Positions 19,771 through 28,448 of a stretch of DNA of 64,000 nt are shown here, piece after piece. Numbering within the stretch: the first letter of the stretch is position 1; each line of letters opens with the position of its first letter. The stretch is from the NCBI GenBank assembly GCA_963785115.1, contig CAWATY010000013.1, positions 34,346 through 98,345 of the forward strand, given 5' to 3'. Both the position numbers and the translations under genes were made by a program. Source of the DNA: JACCWP01 sp963785115 (GTDB lineage: Bacteria; Actinomycetota; Actinomycetes; Propionibacteriales; Nocardioidaceae). The notes beneath the pieces were generated by a model. The model did no database searches, was not told where the DNA came from, and worked only from the letters and a program-made list of their open reading frames with translations.

Positions 19771-20622
19771 ATGTCGGGCCGGGTCGCGATCGTCACCGAC
19801 TCGACCGCCTCGCTGCCCGACGACATGGCCGCCACCCACGGCATCGTCGTGGTGCCGCTCCAGGTCGTGGTCGGCGCGGAGGCGTACGACGAGGGTCCGC
19901 GAGCGTCCCAGCAGACCGTCGCCGACGCGTTGCGGGCGTTCACACCGGTCTCGACGTCGCGACCGGCGCCGGAGACGTTCGCCGCCGCGTACGAGAACGC
20001 CGCCGCCGAGGGGGCGACCGGAGTCGTGTCGGTGCACCTGTCGGCCGAGGTGTCGGGCACCTACGACTCCGCGGTGCTCGGCGCCGAGCAGGTCGACGTC
20101 CCGGTGACCGTCGTCGACAGCCGGCAGGTGGGGCTCGCCACCGGCTACGCCGCGGTCTCGGCGGCCGAAGCGGCTGCGTCGGGGGCGGATGTGGCGGGAG
20201 CCGCTGCCGCCGCGCGGGAGCGGGCTGCCGCCGCGTCCTCGTACTTCTACGTCGACACGCTGGAGCACCTGCGCCGAGGAGGGCGGATCGGTGCGGCTGC
20301 TGCGCTGCTCGGCACGGCGCTGGCGGTCAAGCCGTTGCTGACGGTCGCCGACGGGCGGGTGGAACCGCTGGAGAAGGTGCGGACCGCCGCCCGCGCACTG
20401 GCACGGATCGAGGAGCTGGCGTGCCAGGCGGCCGGCGACGGCGCCGTCGACGTCGCCGTGCAGCACCTCGGCGCCGAGGTGCGCGCGCGGGCGCTGGCCG
20501 AGCGGTTGCGCACGCGGCTACCGGGCGCCGTGGAGGTGCTGCTGCGGGAGGTGAGCGCCGTCATCGGGGCCCACGTCGGACCCGGCATGGTGGCCGTGAC
20601 CGTGGCTCCGCGCTCTGGCTGA
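19771..20622 (+). CDS. DegV family fatty-acid-binding protein
   Basis: 283 residues. The signature VAIVTDSTASLPDDMA at the N-terminus, FTPVSTSRPAPETF and the central VSVHLSAEVSGTYDSA belong to DegV. These soluble proteins bind fatty acids; related FakB proteins hand them to a kinase, and whether this one does is unknown. VDTLEHLRRGGRIGAAAALLG is the conserved C-terminal half. No dihydroxyacetone-kinase-like FakA is visible nearby. It is followed by comEA after 116 bases. Confidence 0.92.
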   Translation: MSGRVAIVTDSTASLPDDMAATHGIVVVPLQVVVGAEAYDEGPRASQQTVADALRAFTPVSTSRPAPETFAAAYENAAAEGATGVVSVHLSAEVSGTYDSAVLGAEQVDVPVTVVDSRQVGLATGYAAVSAAEAAASGADVAGAAAAARERAAAASSYFYVDTLEHLRRGGRIGAAAALLGTALAVKPLLTVADGRVEPLEKVRTAARALARIEELACQAAGDGAVDVAVQHLGAEVRARALAERLRTRLPGAVEVLLREVSAVIGAHVGPGMVAVTVAPRSG

Positions 20623-20726
20623 CGAGGCCGCTGCACAGCGTCCCGGGCCTGTCCACAGCCAGCCCGCCCGGCCGGAGCCGTCCACAGGCCGTGCCGCACC
20701 CGCGGTTGGCGCGGTACGCACCGGCC

Positions 20727-20732
20727 TAGCGT
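20727..20732 (+). promoter_or_regulatory. Leaderless -10 box for comEA
   Basis: TAGCGT ends 7 bases before ATG 20739. TTGGCG at 20705-20710 is a plausible -35 with a 16-base spacer. Confidence 0.55.
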
Positions 20733-20738
20733 CCGGTC

Positions 20739-21698
20739 ATGTCCCGTCTGACCCGTCGCTCCGAGCGCGCCGAGCCGTCCGATGTCGCGCAGCGCCGCCT
20801 GGCGCTGCTCGCCGACCAGCTCTCTGCCCGTCGGCCGTCCCTCCCCACCGATCAGCGTCCCCGTGACGAGGAGCCCGGGCCGCCGGCGGACCCGACCCCG
20901 AGCCCTCCCGGATCCGACCGCGCACCGCCGGGCCGGCACCGGGCGCCGTCGTTGTCGCCGGGGCGGCGCGCGGGCGCCGCGGTCGCCGACCTCGTGCCGG
21001 GCCCTGCTCACCGGCCAGGTACCGAGCGCGGGGTCGGCGTCCAGCACGTCGCCGTCGTCGCGCTCGTGCTGGCGGCGCTGGTGTCGACCGGGGTCTGGTG
21101 GGTCCTGGCGGGCCGGCCCGGCACGCCGCACGCGATCGCACCGCCCGCTACGGTCACCGCCGGAGCCTCGGACGGCACGCCCACGCCCGTCCCGGGTGCG
21201 CCGGGGACCGCCGCGGCCACTGGCGTCGATGCCGGTGGTGGCAGCGGCGACGGGACGGTGGTGGTCGATGTCGCGGGCAAGGTGCGGTCGCCCGGCCTGG
21301 TCACCCTGCCGGAGGGGTCTCGAGTCGCCGACGCACTCGAGGAGGCGGGCGGGCCACGCCCCGGCGTCGACCTCACGACGCTCAACCTGGCGCGTCCGCT
21401 GGTCGACGGCGAACAGCTGCTGGTCGGTCTGGCGCCGGCAGTCTGGCCGCCGCCCGAGGTGGGCACCCCGACCCCGGGCTCGGTTCCCGGCGAGCCTGGG
21501 GCCGTCCCGCTGGTCGACCTCAACACCGCCACCCTCGAGCAGCTGGACACCCTGCCCGGCATCGGTCCGGTGACCGGGCAGGCCATCCTCGACTGGCGGG
21601 CGGCCAACGGGTCGTTCACGTCGGTCGACGAACTACTCGAGGTCGACGGGATCGGCGACGCGACGCTGGCCGACCTTCGCGACCTCGTGACGGTCTGA
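20739..21698 (+). CDS. comEA: ComEA-like membrane-anchored DNA-binding protein
   Basis: 319 residues. A charged, Pro-rich cytoplasmic N-terminus leads to one membrane helix (about 108-128, VALVLAALVSTGVWWVL). An SLBB domain follows (VVVDVAGKVRSPGLVTLPEG), then a double helix-hairpin-helix (LNTATLEQLDTLPGIGPVTG and LLEVDGIGDATLADL). In competent bacteria ComEA binds incoming DNA outside the membrane and passes it to ComEC. The comEC start is 3 bases after its stop. Whether this organism takes up DNA is not shown by the window. Confidence 0.94.
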   Translation: MSRLTRRSERAEPSDVAQRRLALLADQLSARRPSLPTDQRPRDEEPGPPADPTPSPPGSDRAPPGRHRAPSLSPGRRAGAAVADLVPGPAHRPGTERGVGVQHVAVVALVLAALVSTGVWWVLAGRPGTPHAIAPPATVTAGASDGTPTPVPGAPGTAAATGVDAGGGSGDGTVVVDVAGKVRSPGLVTLPEGSRVADALEEAGGPRPGVDLTTLNLARPLVDGEQLLVGLAPAVWPPPEVGTPTPGSVPGEPGAVPLVDLNTATLEQLDTLPGIGPVTGQAILDWRAANGSFTSVDELLEVDGIGDATLADLRDLVTV

Positions 21699-21700
21699 GG

Positions 21701-24031
21701 GTGCCGACGGCGGCGACGCCGAACGCAACGCCGACTGAAGCCTCGGCCGCCCGAGGCGACGCCCGGCTCGTCGGGTCTGCGGTCGCGGCCTGGGCGGCCG
21801 CGGCGCTGGCGCTGCAGACTCCGGCCTGGGCCGCTCTCGCCGGGGGGCTGCTGCTGATCGGCGGCGGGCTCGCTGCACGTGGCCGGCACCGCCCGTCGGC
21901 GCTTGCGCTGCTGGCCGGTGGCGCGGCCGCGGTGGTAGCGGCGCTGCGTGTCGTCCAGGTGGCGGCCGGCCCGGTCGCCGACCTGGCCGAGCAGGAGGCC
22001 GTCGTCGAGGCGACGGTGGTCGTCACCGGCGATCCCCGCACGGTCAGTGGTGGCTTCGCGGACAGCGACATCGTCCGCGCATCGGTGCGCGAGGTCAGCG
22101 GCCGCGGCACGCGTACAGAGGTGCGGTCGCCGGTGCTGGTGACGGCCGCGGCGGGCGAGCTCACCGACCTCGCGCTGGGCAGCCGGGTCCGGCTGGTCGG
22201 GCGGCTCGAGCCAGCCGACGACCCCGAGCTCGCGGCGGTGCTGCGGGTCGAGCGGGTCGAGACGACCGAGACGCCACCACCGTGGTGGTGGTCGGTGGCC
22301 GAGGGTCCCAGGCGCGGCGTGCGCGACTCCGTCGCCTGGGCCGGCGACGCCGGTGCCCTGGTGCCGGCGCTGGTCACCGGTGACGATCGTGCCCTGCCCA
22401 CCGACCTCGCCGACGACTTCCGCACCAGCGGCCTGACCCACCTGCTCGCCGTGTCGGGCACCAATCTCACGCTGTTGTTGGGCGCGTTGCTCGGCGTGTC
22501 GAGGGCGGTGGGCCTGCGGGGACGCGCGCTCGCCGCCGTCGGTGTGCTCGGTGCTGCGGGGTTCGTGCTGCTGGCCCGTCCGGATCCGAGCGTGCTGCGT
22601 GCCGCGGCGATGGGCCTGGTCGCCCTTGCCGGCCTGACCGCCGGCGACCGGCGTCGCGGCGTGCGCTCCCTGTGCGTCGCGGTGCTCGTGCTGGTCCTCG
22701 TCGATCCCTGGCTCGCCCGGTCGGCAGGGTTCCTGCTGTCGGCTCTCGCCACCGCAGCCATCGTGGTGCTCGCGCCGCGCTGGCGCGACGCCCTCTGCCG
22801 GTGGTTGCCGCGCTGGGCGGCGGAGGCGTTGGCGGTGCCGCTCGCCGCGCAGGTGGTCTGCACGCCGGTGGTGGCGGCGTTGTCCGGTCGCGTCTCGATG
22901 GTCGCGGTCCTCGCGAACGTGGTCGTGGCGCCCGCGGTCGGCCCGGCCACGGTGCTCGGCCTGCTCGCGGGGGTGCTCCAGGTCGTCGCCTCGCCGCTGG
23001 GACACCTGGTCGGGGCGTTGGCCGTCGCTCCCGCCTGGTGGATCGTCACGGTCGGTCGGCACGCCGCCGACCTGCCCGGTGCCGACGTCGGCTGGGGCAC
23101 GGGGCCTGCAGCCCTGCTCGTCCTGGTCGGGCTCTGTGTCGCCTGCGTGGCCGGCACCCCCTGGGTCCTGCGCCGTCGTTGGGCCACCGCCGGGTGCGCG
23201 GTGCTGCTCGTCGTGGTCGTGCTGCGTCCGCTTCCCACACCCGGCTGGCCACCGGACGGCTGGGTGCTGGTGGCCTGCGACGTCGGCCAGGGCGACGGTC
23301 TGGTGCTCTCGACCGGCGACGGGTCGGCGGTGGTCGTCGACGCCGGTCCCGACCCCGACGGCGTCGCCGAGTGCCTGCACCGGCTTGGGGTACGCCAGGT
23401 GTCCGCGGTGGTGATCACCCACCTGCATGCCGACCACGTGGGCGGGCTGGCCGGCGTGCTCGACGCCGTACCCGTCGGCGAGGTGGAGGTGGGGCCGGTC
23501 CGCTCACCACCGACGGCGTGGGCAGACCTGCAGCGACTGGCGGCCCGGGCAGAGGTTCCTGTCCGTACGGTCGTCGCAGGTGAGCAGGCGGGCGTCGGCG
23601 ACCTCCGGTGGCAGGTGCTCTGGCCGCCGCCCGCGACCCCGGCGGCGCTCAGCGACGAGGGAGGCGAGGGGTCGAGGCTCAACGACGCCAGCGTGGTGCT
23701 GCTGGTCGAGACCCACGGGTTGCGGCTGCTGCTGACCGGTGACGTCGAGCCCCCGACCCAGGCGGCGCTGGAACGACTCGGCGCGGATCTCGACGTCGAC
23801 GTGCTGAAGGTGCCGCATCACGGCAGCGCCTTTCAGGACCCGGCGTTCCTGGCCGACACCGACCCCGAGGTCGCCCTGGTGAGCGTGGGTGCGGACAACG
23901 ACTACGGCCACCCCAGCGGGCAGCTGTTGTCGATGCTCACGACCGGCGGCGCAGTCGTCGGTCGCACCGACGAGGACGGCGACCTGGCGGTCGTGGTCGA
24001 CGGCGGCCGTCCCGTTCTCGTGACCCGGTGA
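21701..24031 (+). CDS. comEC: ComEC/Rec2 family DNA uptake channel
   Basis: 776 residues from GTG 21701, directly after comEA. Order: two N-terminal helices, a DUF4131-like region and the Competence membrane domain (SGLTHLLAVSGTNLTLLLGAL). A C-terminal metallo-beta-lactamase-like domain has H574-x-H576-x-D578-H579 and the later VLKVPHHGSAFQD. It forms the inner-membrane channel for single-stranded DNA, and the C-terminal domain may degrade the other strand. The frame is open far upstream, but that sequence overlaps comEA. Confidence 0.94.
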   Translation: MPTAATPNATPTEASAARGDARLVGSAVAAWAAAALALQTPAWAALAGGLLLIGGGLAARGRHRPSALALLAGGAAAVVAALRVVQVAAGPVADLAEQEAVVEATVVVTGDPRTVSGGFADSDIVRASVREVSGRGTRTEVRSPVLVTAAAGELTDLALGSRVRLVGRLEPADDPELAAVLRVERVETTETPPPWWWSVAEGPRRGVRDSVAWAGDAGALVPALVTGDDRALPTDLADDFRTSGLTHLLAVSGTNLTLLLGALLGVSRAVGLRGRALAAVGVLGAAGFVLLARPDPSVLRAAAMGLVALAGLTAGDRRRGVRSLCVAVLVLVLVDPWLARSAGFLLSALATAAIVVLAPRWRDALCRWLPRWAAEALAVPLAAQVVCTPVVAALSGRVSMVAVLANVVVAPAVGPATVLGLLAGVLQVVASPLGHLVGALAVAPAWWIVTVGRHAADLPGADVGWGTGPAALLVLVGLCVACVAGTPWVLRRRWATAGCAVLLVVVVLRPLPTPGWPPDGWVLVACDVGQGDGLVLSTGDGSAVVVDAGPDPDGVAECLHRLGVRQVSAVVITHLHADHVGGLAGVLDAVPVGEVEVGPVRSPPTAWADLQRLAARAEVPVRTVVAGEQAGVGDLRWQVLWPPPATPAALSDEGGEGSRLNDASVVLLVETHGLRLLLTGDVEPPTQAALERLGADLDVDVLKVPHHGSAFQDPAFLADTDPEVALVSVGADNDYGHPSGQLLSMLTTGGAVVGRTDEDGDLAVVVDGGRPVLVTR

Positions 24032-24075
24032 GCCCCGTCCGCGCGGCGGGGGTGCCCGGTGCCAGACTGACCGCG

Positions 24076-25083
24076 ATGGCTGCATCGTCCCCCGCTCGGA
24101 CTCCTCGCGTGCTCGGTTCCGTCGTGCTCGTGACCGGGCCGGCGGAGTTCCTGGCCGAGCGGGTGGTCGCGCAGGCGCGAGACGCGCTCCGCGACGACGA
24201 CCCGGGCGCCGACGTCACCGAGGTCGAGGCGAGCGCGCTCGATCTCGGGCTCTTCGCCGAGCTGACCAGCCCGTCGCTGTTCGCCGTCAGCCGCGGCATC
24301 GTCGTGCGCGGCCTCGACGGACTTCCCGAGCACATGCAGGAGTCCCTGGTCGGCTACGTCAGTGCCCCGGCCGATGACATCGCCCTGGTGCTCGTGCACC
24401 CCGGCGGGACGCGCGGACGCACCGTCCTCGAGCGGCTGCGTGCCGCGGGGGCGCGTGAGGTGAAGGCCGAGACGCCCAAGCCGTGGCAGGTCGGGGGATG
24501 GACGGTGGCCGAGGCCCGCCGGCTCGGCGCGACGCTCGACGAGGACGCCGCCGACGCGCTGGTCACCGCCATCGGCGCCGACCTCCGCACGCTCTCGGCC
24601 GCCCTCGAGCAGCTGGTCGCCGACCGGCCCGGCGAGCGGCTGGACGCCGACGTGGTGCGGTCGTCCTTCGAGGGCCGGGCCGAGGTGAAGAGCTTCGACA
24701 TCGCCGACCGGGCGATCGCCGGTGACGCCGCCGGCGCGCTGGAGCTGCTGCGCTGGGCGCTGGGTCAGCGGGTCCCGCACCCTCTGGTGACGTCCGCGTT
24801 CGCGGTCAGCATCCGCCGGCTGATCCGGTTCAGCTTCGCGCCTCGCGGGCTGCGCGACGCCGACCTGGCCCGCGAGGTCGGCTGCAGCCCGTACCAGCTC
24901 AAGCGGCTGCGGGTGCAGACCCGCGGCTGGGACGCCGCCGGCTGGACCCGTGCCCTCGACGCCGTCGCGGTCGCCGATGCCGCGATCAAGGGCGCGGAAG
25001 CCGACGGGGGTCACGCCCTGGAGCGGATGGTGCTGACCGTGGTCGCCGCCGGCCCCGACGGCCGGGTTGCGGAGCGGGCATGA
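24076..25083 (+). CDS. holA: DNA polymerase III delta subunit
   Basis: 335 residues. VVLVTGPAEFLAERVV at the N-terminus, the LTSPSLFAVSRGIVVRGLDGLP segment and the C-terminal SFDIADRAIAGDAAGALELLRWAL are typical of actinobacterial HolA. Delta opens the beta clamp in the clamp loader. I preferred ATG 24076 because conserved sequence begins shortly after it. A GTG at 24028 overlapping the comEC stop is an alternative. The position after comEC and before rpsT is conserved in many actinobacteria. Confidence 0.93.
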   Translation: MAASSPARTPRVLGSVVLVTGPAEFLAERVVAQARDALRDDDPGADVTEVEASALDLGLFAELTSPSLFAVSRGIVVRGLDGLPEHMQESLVGYVSAPADDIALVLVHPGGTRGRTVLERLRAAGAREVKAETPKPWQVGGWTVAEARRLGATLDEDAADALVTAIGADLRTLSAALEQLVADRPGERLDADVVRSSFEGRAEVKSFDIADRAIAGDAAGALELLRWALGQRVPHPLVTSAFAVSIRRLIRFSFAPRGLRDADLAREVGCSPYQLKRLRVQTRGWDAAGWTRALDAVAVADAAIKGAEADGGHALERMVLTVVAAGPDGRVAERA

Positions 25084-25085
25084 CG

Positions 25086-25117
25086 AAGGGCGCCACCCGG
25101 CACGGGTGACGCCCTTT
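25086..25117. terminator. Bidirectional hairpin between holA and rpsT
   Basis: AAGGGCG-c-CACCCG pairs with CGGGTG-a-CGCCCTT around a three-base loop, followed by TTC on the plus strand. It starts 3 bases after the holA stop and serves the two convergent genes. Confidence 0.8.
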
Positions 25118-25142
25118 CAGCGGGCTCGGGGATCTCGGCGGG

Positions 25143-25403
25143 CTAGAGCGCCGCGCTGCGCTTGGCGATCGACGACTTGCGGTTGGCGGCCTGGTTCTTG
25201 TGGATCACGCCGGAGGACACCGCCTTGTCAAGGTCGCGAGCCGCGGTGCGGCCCAGCTCGCGGGCGCGCTCGGCGTCGCCCTCGTCGGCGGCCTCGCGGA
25301 ACCGGCGGACGGAGGTCTTCAGCGCCGACTTCACGGCCTTGTTGCGCTCGTGGCGCAGGTCGTTCTGCCGGTTGCGCTTGATCTGGGACTTGATGTTCGC
25401 CAC
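25143..25403 (-). CDS. rpsT: 30S ribosomal protein S20
   Basis: 86 residues, the full family length: NIKSQIKRNRQNDLRHERN at the N-terminus and GVIHKNQAANRKSSIAKR near the C-terminus. It binds 16S rRNA early in small-subunit assembly. It starts at GTG 25403. It is convergent with holA and divergent from the protein kinase gene. Confidence 0.97.
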   Translation of the reverse strand: MANIKSQIKRNRQNDLRHERNKAVKSALKTSVRRFREAADEGDAERARELGRTAARDLDKAVSSGVIHKNQAANRKSSIAKRSAAL

Positions 25404-25536
25404 TGAGCAAGGCCTCGCTGGTGTCGTACGGAAGGATGGGGAGTCGCGGCGCCTGCGGAGTCACCTCGGACGCGACCGCCAACGATATCAGCGGCGGTGC
25501 GGGGTACCCAAATCGGCGCAGTCGGCCGGCATTCGA

Positions 25537-25542
25537 TAGGCA
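25537..25542 (+). promoter_or_regulatory. Leaderless -10 box for the kinase gene
   Basis: TAGGCA ends 8 bases before ATG 25550, in the divergent rpsT/kinase region. Confidence 0.4.
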
Positions 25543-25549
25543 GGGGACT

Positions 25550-27256
25550 ATGTCCGACCTCCCGCACCTGCTCGGCGACCGCTACCGACTGGTCTCCGTG
25601 CTCGGTCGCGGCGGAATGGGACAGGTCTGGCTCGGCGAGGACGAGCTGCTCGGCCGCCAGGTGGCGGTGAAGGAGATCCGCTTCCCGCACGACATGGCGT
25701 GGGAGGACCGGGAGGTGGCCCGCGAGCGCACCATGCGCGAGGCCAGGCTGACGGCACGACTGAACCACCCCGGCATCGTCACGGTCTTCGACGTGGTGTC
25801 CGAGGACGGTCGGCCGTTCATCGTGATGGAGCTCGTCCGGGCCGAGAGCCTGGCCCAGCTGATCGACCGGGAGGGCCCGCTGGCACCCGCCCGGGTCGCC
25901 TGGATCGGGCGGTGCCTGCTGGACGCGCTCGACGTCGCGCACGCCGAGGGTGTCGTGCACCGGGACGTGAAGCCGAGCAACGTGCTGCTCGACGGCGACC
26001 GGGTGGTGCTGTCCGACTTCGGCATCGCCACCAGCAGCACCGACTCGACGCTCACCACGACCGGTCTCGTCGTGGGGTCGCCGTCGTACATGTCACCGGA
26101 GCGACTGCGCAGCGAGGGCATCGGCCCCACCGGCGACATGTGGTCGCTCGGCGCGACCCTCTACGCCGCGCTGGAGGGCCACCCGCCGTTCCGGGCCGGC
26201 AACGTCATGGGCACGATCACCACCGTCCTCGCCGACCCGCCCGAGCCGCCCGCGGTCACCGGCCCGTTGCGCGAAGCCGTCCTGGGCCTGCTGGTGAAGT
26301 CGCCGGACGACCGGCTGGACAGCGCCGGTGTCCGACCGCTGCTGGAGGCCGCGGAGGCCCGCCTGACCGGAACCTCGGAGGAGGAGGGGCCGGCCGCGTC
26401 GACCGATGACCTGCCGGTGATGGCGCCCGTGGGCGGCGGCTGGCACGACACGCCGGCGCCGGAGCCCGCAGCGTCGGAATCCCCGGCGCCGCCCGCATCG
26501 CCGCCGGCTACCCCGCCTGCTGCCCAGCCGGCTGCCCCGCCCGGTCCGCCGCCCGGTCCGCCGCCGTCGTCGGCGCCCACGCCCACGGCGTCGGCATCAG
26601 TCGATCCGGCAGGGGGAAGGGTGCCTCTGCGGAGGCGTACGGCCGTCCTCATCGTGCTCGTCGTCGCGGTGCTCGTCGCCGTGGTGGTCGTGCTGATCAC
26701 CCTGCTCCGCGACGACGGGACCGATCCCCTCGCCGGCTCGGACAACGACTCCAGCCAGGGCACCGACGGCGGGACGGGTACTGAGCCTGCCGAGGACGGC
26801 AACGGGGCCGAGCCTGAGGTTCCCGACGGCTACCGGCTGGTGCACGACGACCTCGACTTCACCGTGGCCGTCCCCGACGGCTGGGAGCGCAGCCTGGACG
26901 GGCCGACGCGGGTGGACTTCGTCTCGCCGGACGGCACCCAGTTCCTCCGGGTCGACCAGCGGGCCCAGGCGGGGCCCAGTGCAGAGCAGGCCTGGCTCGC
27001 CAGCGAGCCGGGCGTCGCCGACTCGCTGTCGGGCTACTCCCGGATCCGCATCGAGCCGGTCGACTACCGCTGGCAGGCGGCCGACTGGGAGTTCACCTGG
27101 GAGGGCGACTCCGGCACCATCCACGTGCTCAACCGCGGCTTCATCACCGACCCTCGCGGGTTCGCCCTGTACATGTCCGGCCCCGACGACACGTGGCAAG
27201 AGGAGTCGCTGCCGGTCTTCGAAGTCGCCGCGGAGACGTTCGAGCCGTCCCGATAG
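25550..27256 (+). CDS. Membrane Ser/Thr protein kinase (PknB-like)
   Basis: 568 residues. The kinase domain occupies about 10-275: glycine loop LGRGGMGQVW, catalytic lysine K41, HRDVKPSN with D139, and DFG at D156. The activation loop contains TLTTTGLVVGSPSYMSPE, where Hanks-type kinases autophosphorylate on Thr. A Pro/Ala-rich linker leads to a single helix at about 360-386. The external domain of about 170 residues (VPDGWERSLDGPTRVDFVSP...) is not a PASTA repeat, so the ligand is unknown. ATG 25550 is chosen because conserved sequence begins there. Confidence 0.93.
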   Translation: MSDLPHLLGDRYRLVSVLGRGGMGQVWLGEDELLGRQVAVKEIRFPHDMAWEDREVARERTMREARLTARLNHPGIVTVFDVVSEDGRPFIVMELVRAESLAQLIDREGPLAPARVAWIGRCLLDALDVAHAEGVVHRDVKPSNVLLDGDRVVLSDFGIATSSTDSTLTTTGLVVGSPSYMSPERLRSEGIGPTGDMWSLGATLYAALEGHPPFRAGNVMGTITTVLADPPEPPAVTGPLREAVLGLLVKSPDDRLDSAGVRPLLEAAEARLTGTSEEEGPAASTDDLPVMAPVGGGWHDTPAPEPAASESPAPPASPPATPPAAQPAAPPGPPPGPPPSSAPTPTASASVDPAGGRVPLRRRTAVLIVLVVAVLVAVVVVLITLLRDDGTDPLAGSDNDSSQGTDGGTGTEPAEDGNGAEPEVPDGYRLVHDDLDFTVAVPDGWERSLDGPTRVDFVSPDGTQFLRVDQRAQAGPSAEQAWLASEPGVADSLSGYSRIRIEPVDYRWQAADWEFTWEGDSGTIHVLNRGFITDPRGFALYMSGPDDTWQEESLPVFEVAAETFEPSR

Positions 27257-27277
27257 CCGCCACGGCGCGTCGGACCG

Positions 27278-28243
27278 TCAGGTCCATCCGCGCCGCTCGC
27301 GCAGCCACTGCCAGCCGACGGTGCCGTACCAGCGCTGGTGCCGGCGGATCCACGGCGACGTCGGTGGCACCGGGTCGTGCTGGGCCACCAGCCAGTAGCC
27401 GGTGAGCAGCGCCAGGAACCCGTCGAGCGCGTCCGGGTCGACGTCGCGGGTGAGGGGTCGCTCAGCGAGCAGCCGGTCGCAGTCGATTCCGTCGCCGCGA
27501 GCGGACAGCAGCAGGGTGAGGGTGTCGATCCAGGGGGCGCCGAGCATCGGCCAGTTCCAGTCGCAGACCCAGAAGCGCCCGTCGTCAGCGACGATGACGT
27601 TGTCGTCGCGCAGGTCGGAGTGCGTGAGCGTGCTGCCGTCGCCGCCGACCAGCCCGGCCGCGCAGAGGTCGGCGGCGCGCTCCGCGTACGGTCCGACGAT
27701 CTCGTCGCCGCCCAGCGCCGTCCAGTATCGGGACACGTCGGCGAAGTCATCGGCGAACCTGGTCCACGCGAACCCCGCCGGAGCCGGCGTCAACGCCGCC
27801 GCGGCCCGCTCGAGGCACGTCAACGCCCCGTCGAGCTCGGTGGAGTCCCACGGGCGGCTCGGCGGCCGGCCGCCGACGTCGTCGAGGCACAGCACCATCC
27901 AGTCGCCGGTGTCCGCCGACCAGCGCAGCCGTGCGGCGGGGACGTCCACCGGGAGCAGGGCGAGCTTGCGGGCCTCCTCGCGGTAGCCGTCGATGGCGTG
28001 GTCGGCGAAGGCGTTGCCGGTGAGTCCCGCCGCCTTCACGAACACGCGCGACCCGTCGCGCAGCAGCAGCCGGGAGGCGAAACCGGCGGTGAAGCCGGAG
28101 GTCGCCGAGCGGGCCTCGACGACGGCGGAGCCGCAGCGGTCCTCCACCAGCGCCCGGATCTCGGCCGGCAGGTCGTCCCACCCCGGACGCACCGCGGTTG
28201 CCGACACCGGGTAGTCGGGCGGGAGCGGGGGATGCTGCGGCAT
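27278..28243 (-). CDS. Aminoglycoside phosphotransferase-like kinase
   Basis: 321 residues with an APH/choline-kinase fold. The catalytic loop is HSDLRDDN (208-215) and the metal-binding Asp lies in VCDWNWPMLGAPWID. The N-terminal lobe has the ATP lysine in SRVFVKAAGL. The family phosphorylates small molecules, but the substrate cannot be predicted. It is convergent with the Ser/Thr kinase (21 bases apart) and divergent from the M6 peptidase gene. Confidence 0.85.
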   Translation of the reverse strand: MPQHPPLPPDYPVSATAVRPGWDDLPAEIRALVEDRCGSAVVEARSATSGFTAGFASRLLLRDGSRVFVKAAGLTGNAFADHAIDGYREEARKLALLPVDVPAARLRWSADTGDWMVLCLDDVGGRPPSRPWDSTELDGALTCLERAAAALTPAPAGFAWTRFADDFADVSRYWTALGGDEIVGPYAERAADLCAAGLVGGDGSTLTHSDLRDDNVIVADDGRFWVCDWNWPMLGAPWIDTLTLLLSARGDGIDCDRLLAERPLTRDVDPDALDGFLALLTGYWLVAQHDPVPPTSPWIRRHQRWYGTVGWQWLRERRGWT

Positions 28244-28281
28244 CCCCGCATGGTGGTGGCCCGGGCGCCTCGGCCCAAGTG

Positions 28282-28299
28282 GATAACGGTCCGATAACG
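28282..28299. promoter_or_regulatory. Direct repeat GATAACG x2
   Basis: Two perfect GATAACG copies start 11 bases apart (28282 and 28293), one helical turn, in the divergent region between the APH-like gene and the secreted M6 peptidase gene. Such spacing suits a dimeric response regulator. The rest of the 205-base gap shows nothing else clear. Confidence 0.4.
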
Positions 28300-28448
28300 A
28301 TGGAGGCGTACCCCCTTATGCGCGGTCTGCCCGAGACCGTCCACTGTGCCCACACCCGACGCGCACCCCCACCCGGGCAGCGTCGGGTCGTTCCACGTCC
28401 CGTGCTCCTCGGACCGAGCGGGCAGGACGCGCGCGCTTAAGGAGCAGG

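Noticed and set aside
21008..23682. Long leftward frames opposite comEA/comEC
   Set aside because: Arg/His/Gly-rich translations with no motifs; typical antisense shadows in high-GC coding DNA.
20739..24031. Evidence that the organism is naturally competent
   Set aside because: comEA and comEC are widespread in actinobacteria not known to be competent; pilus genes are not in the window.
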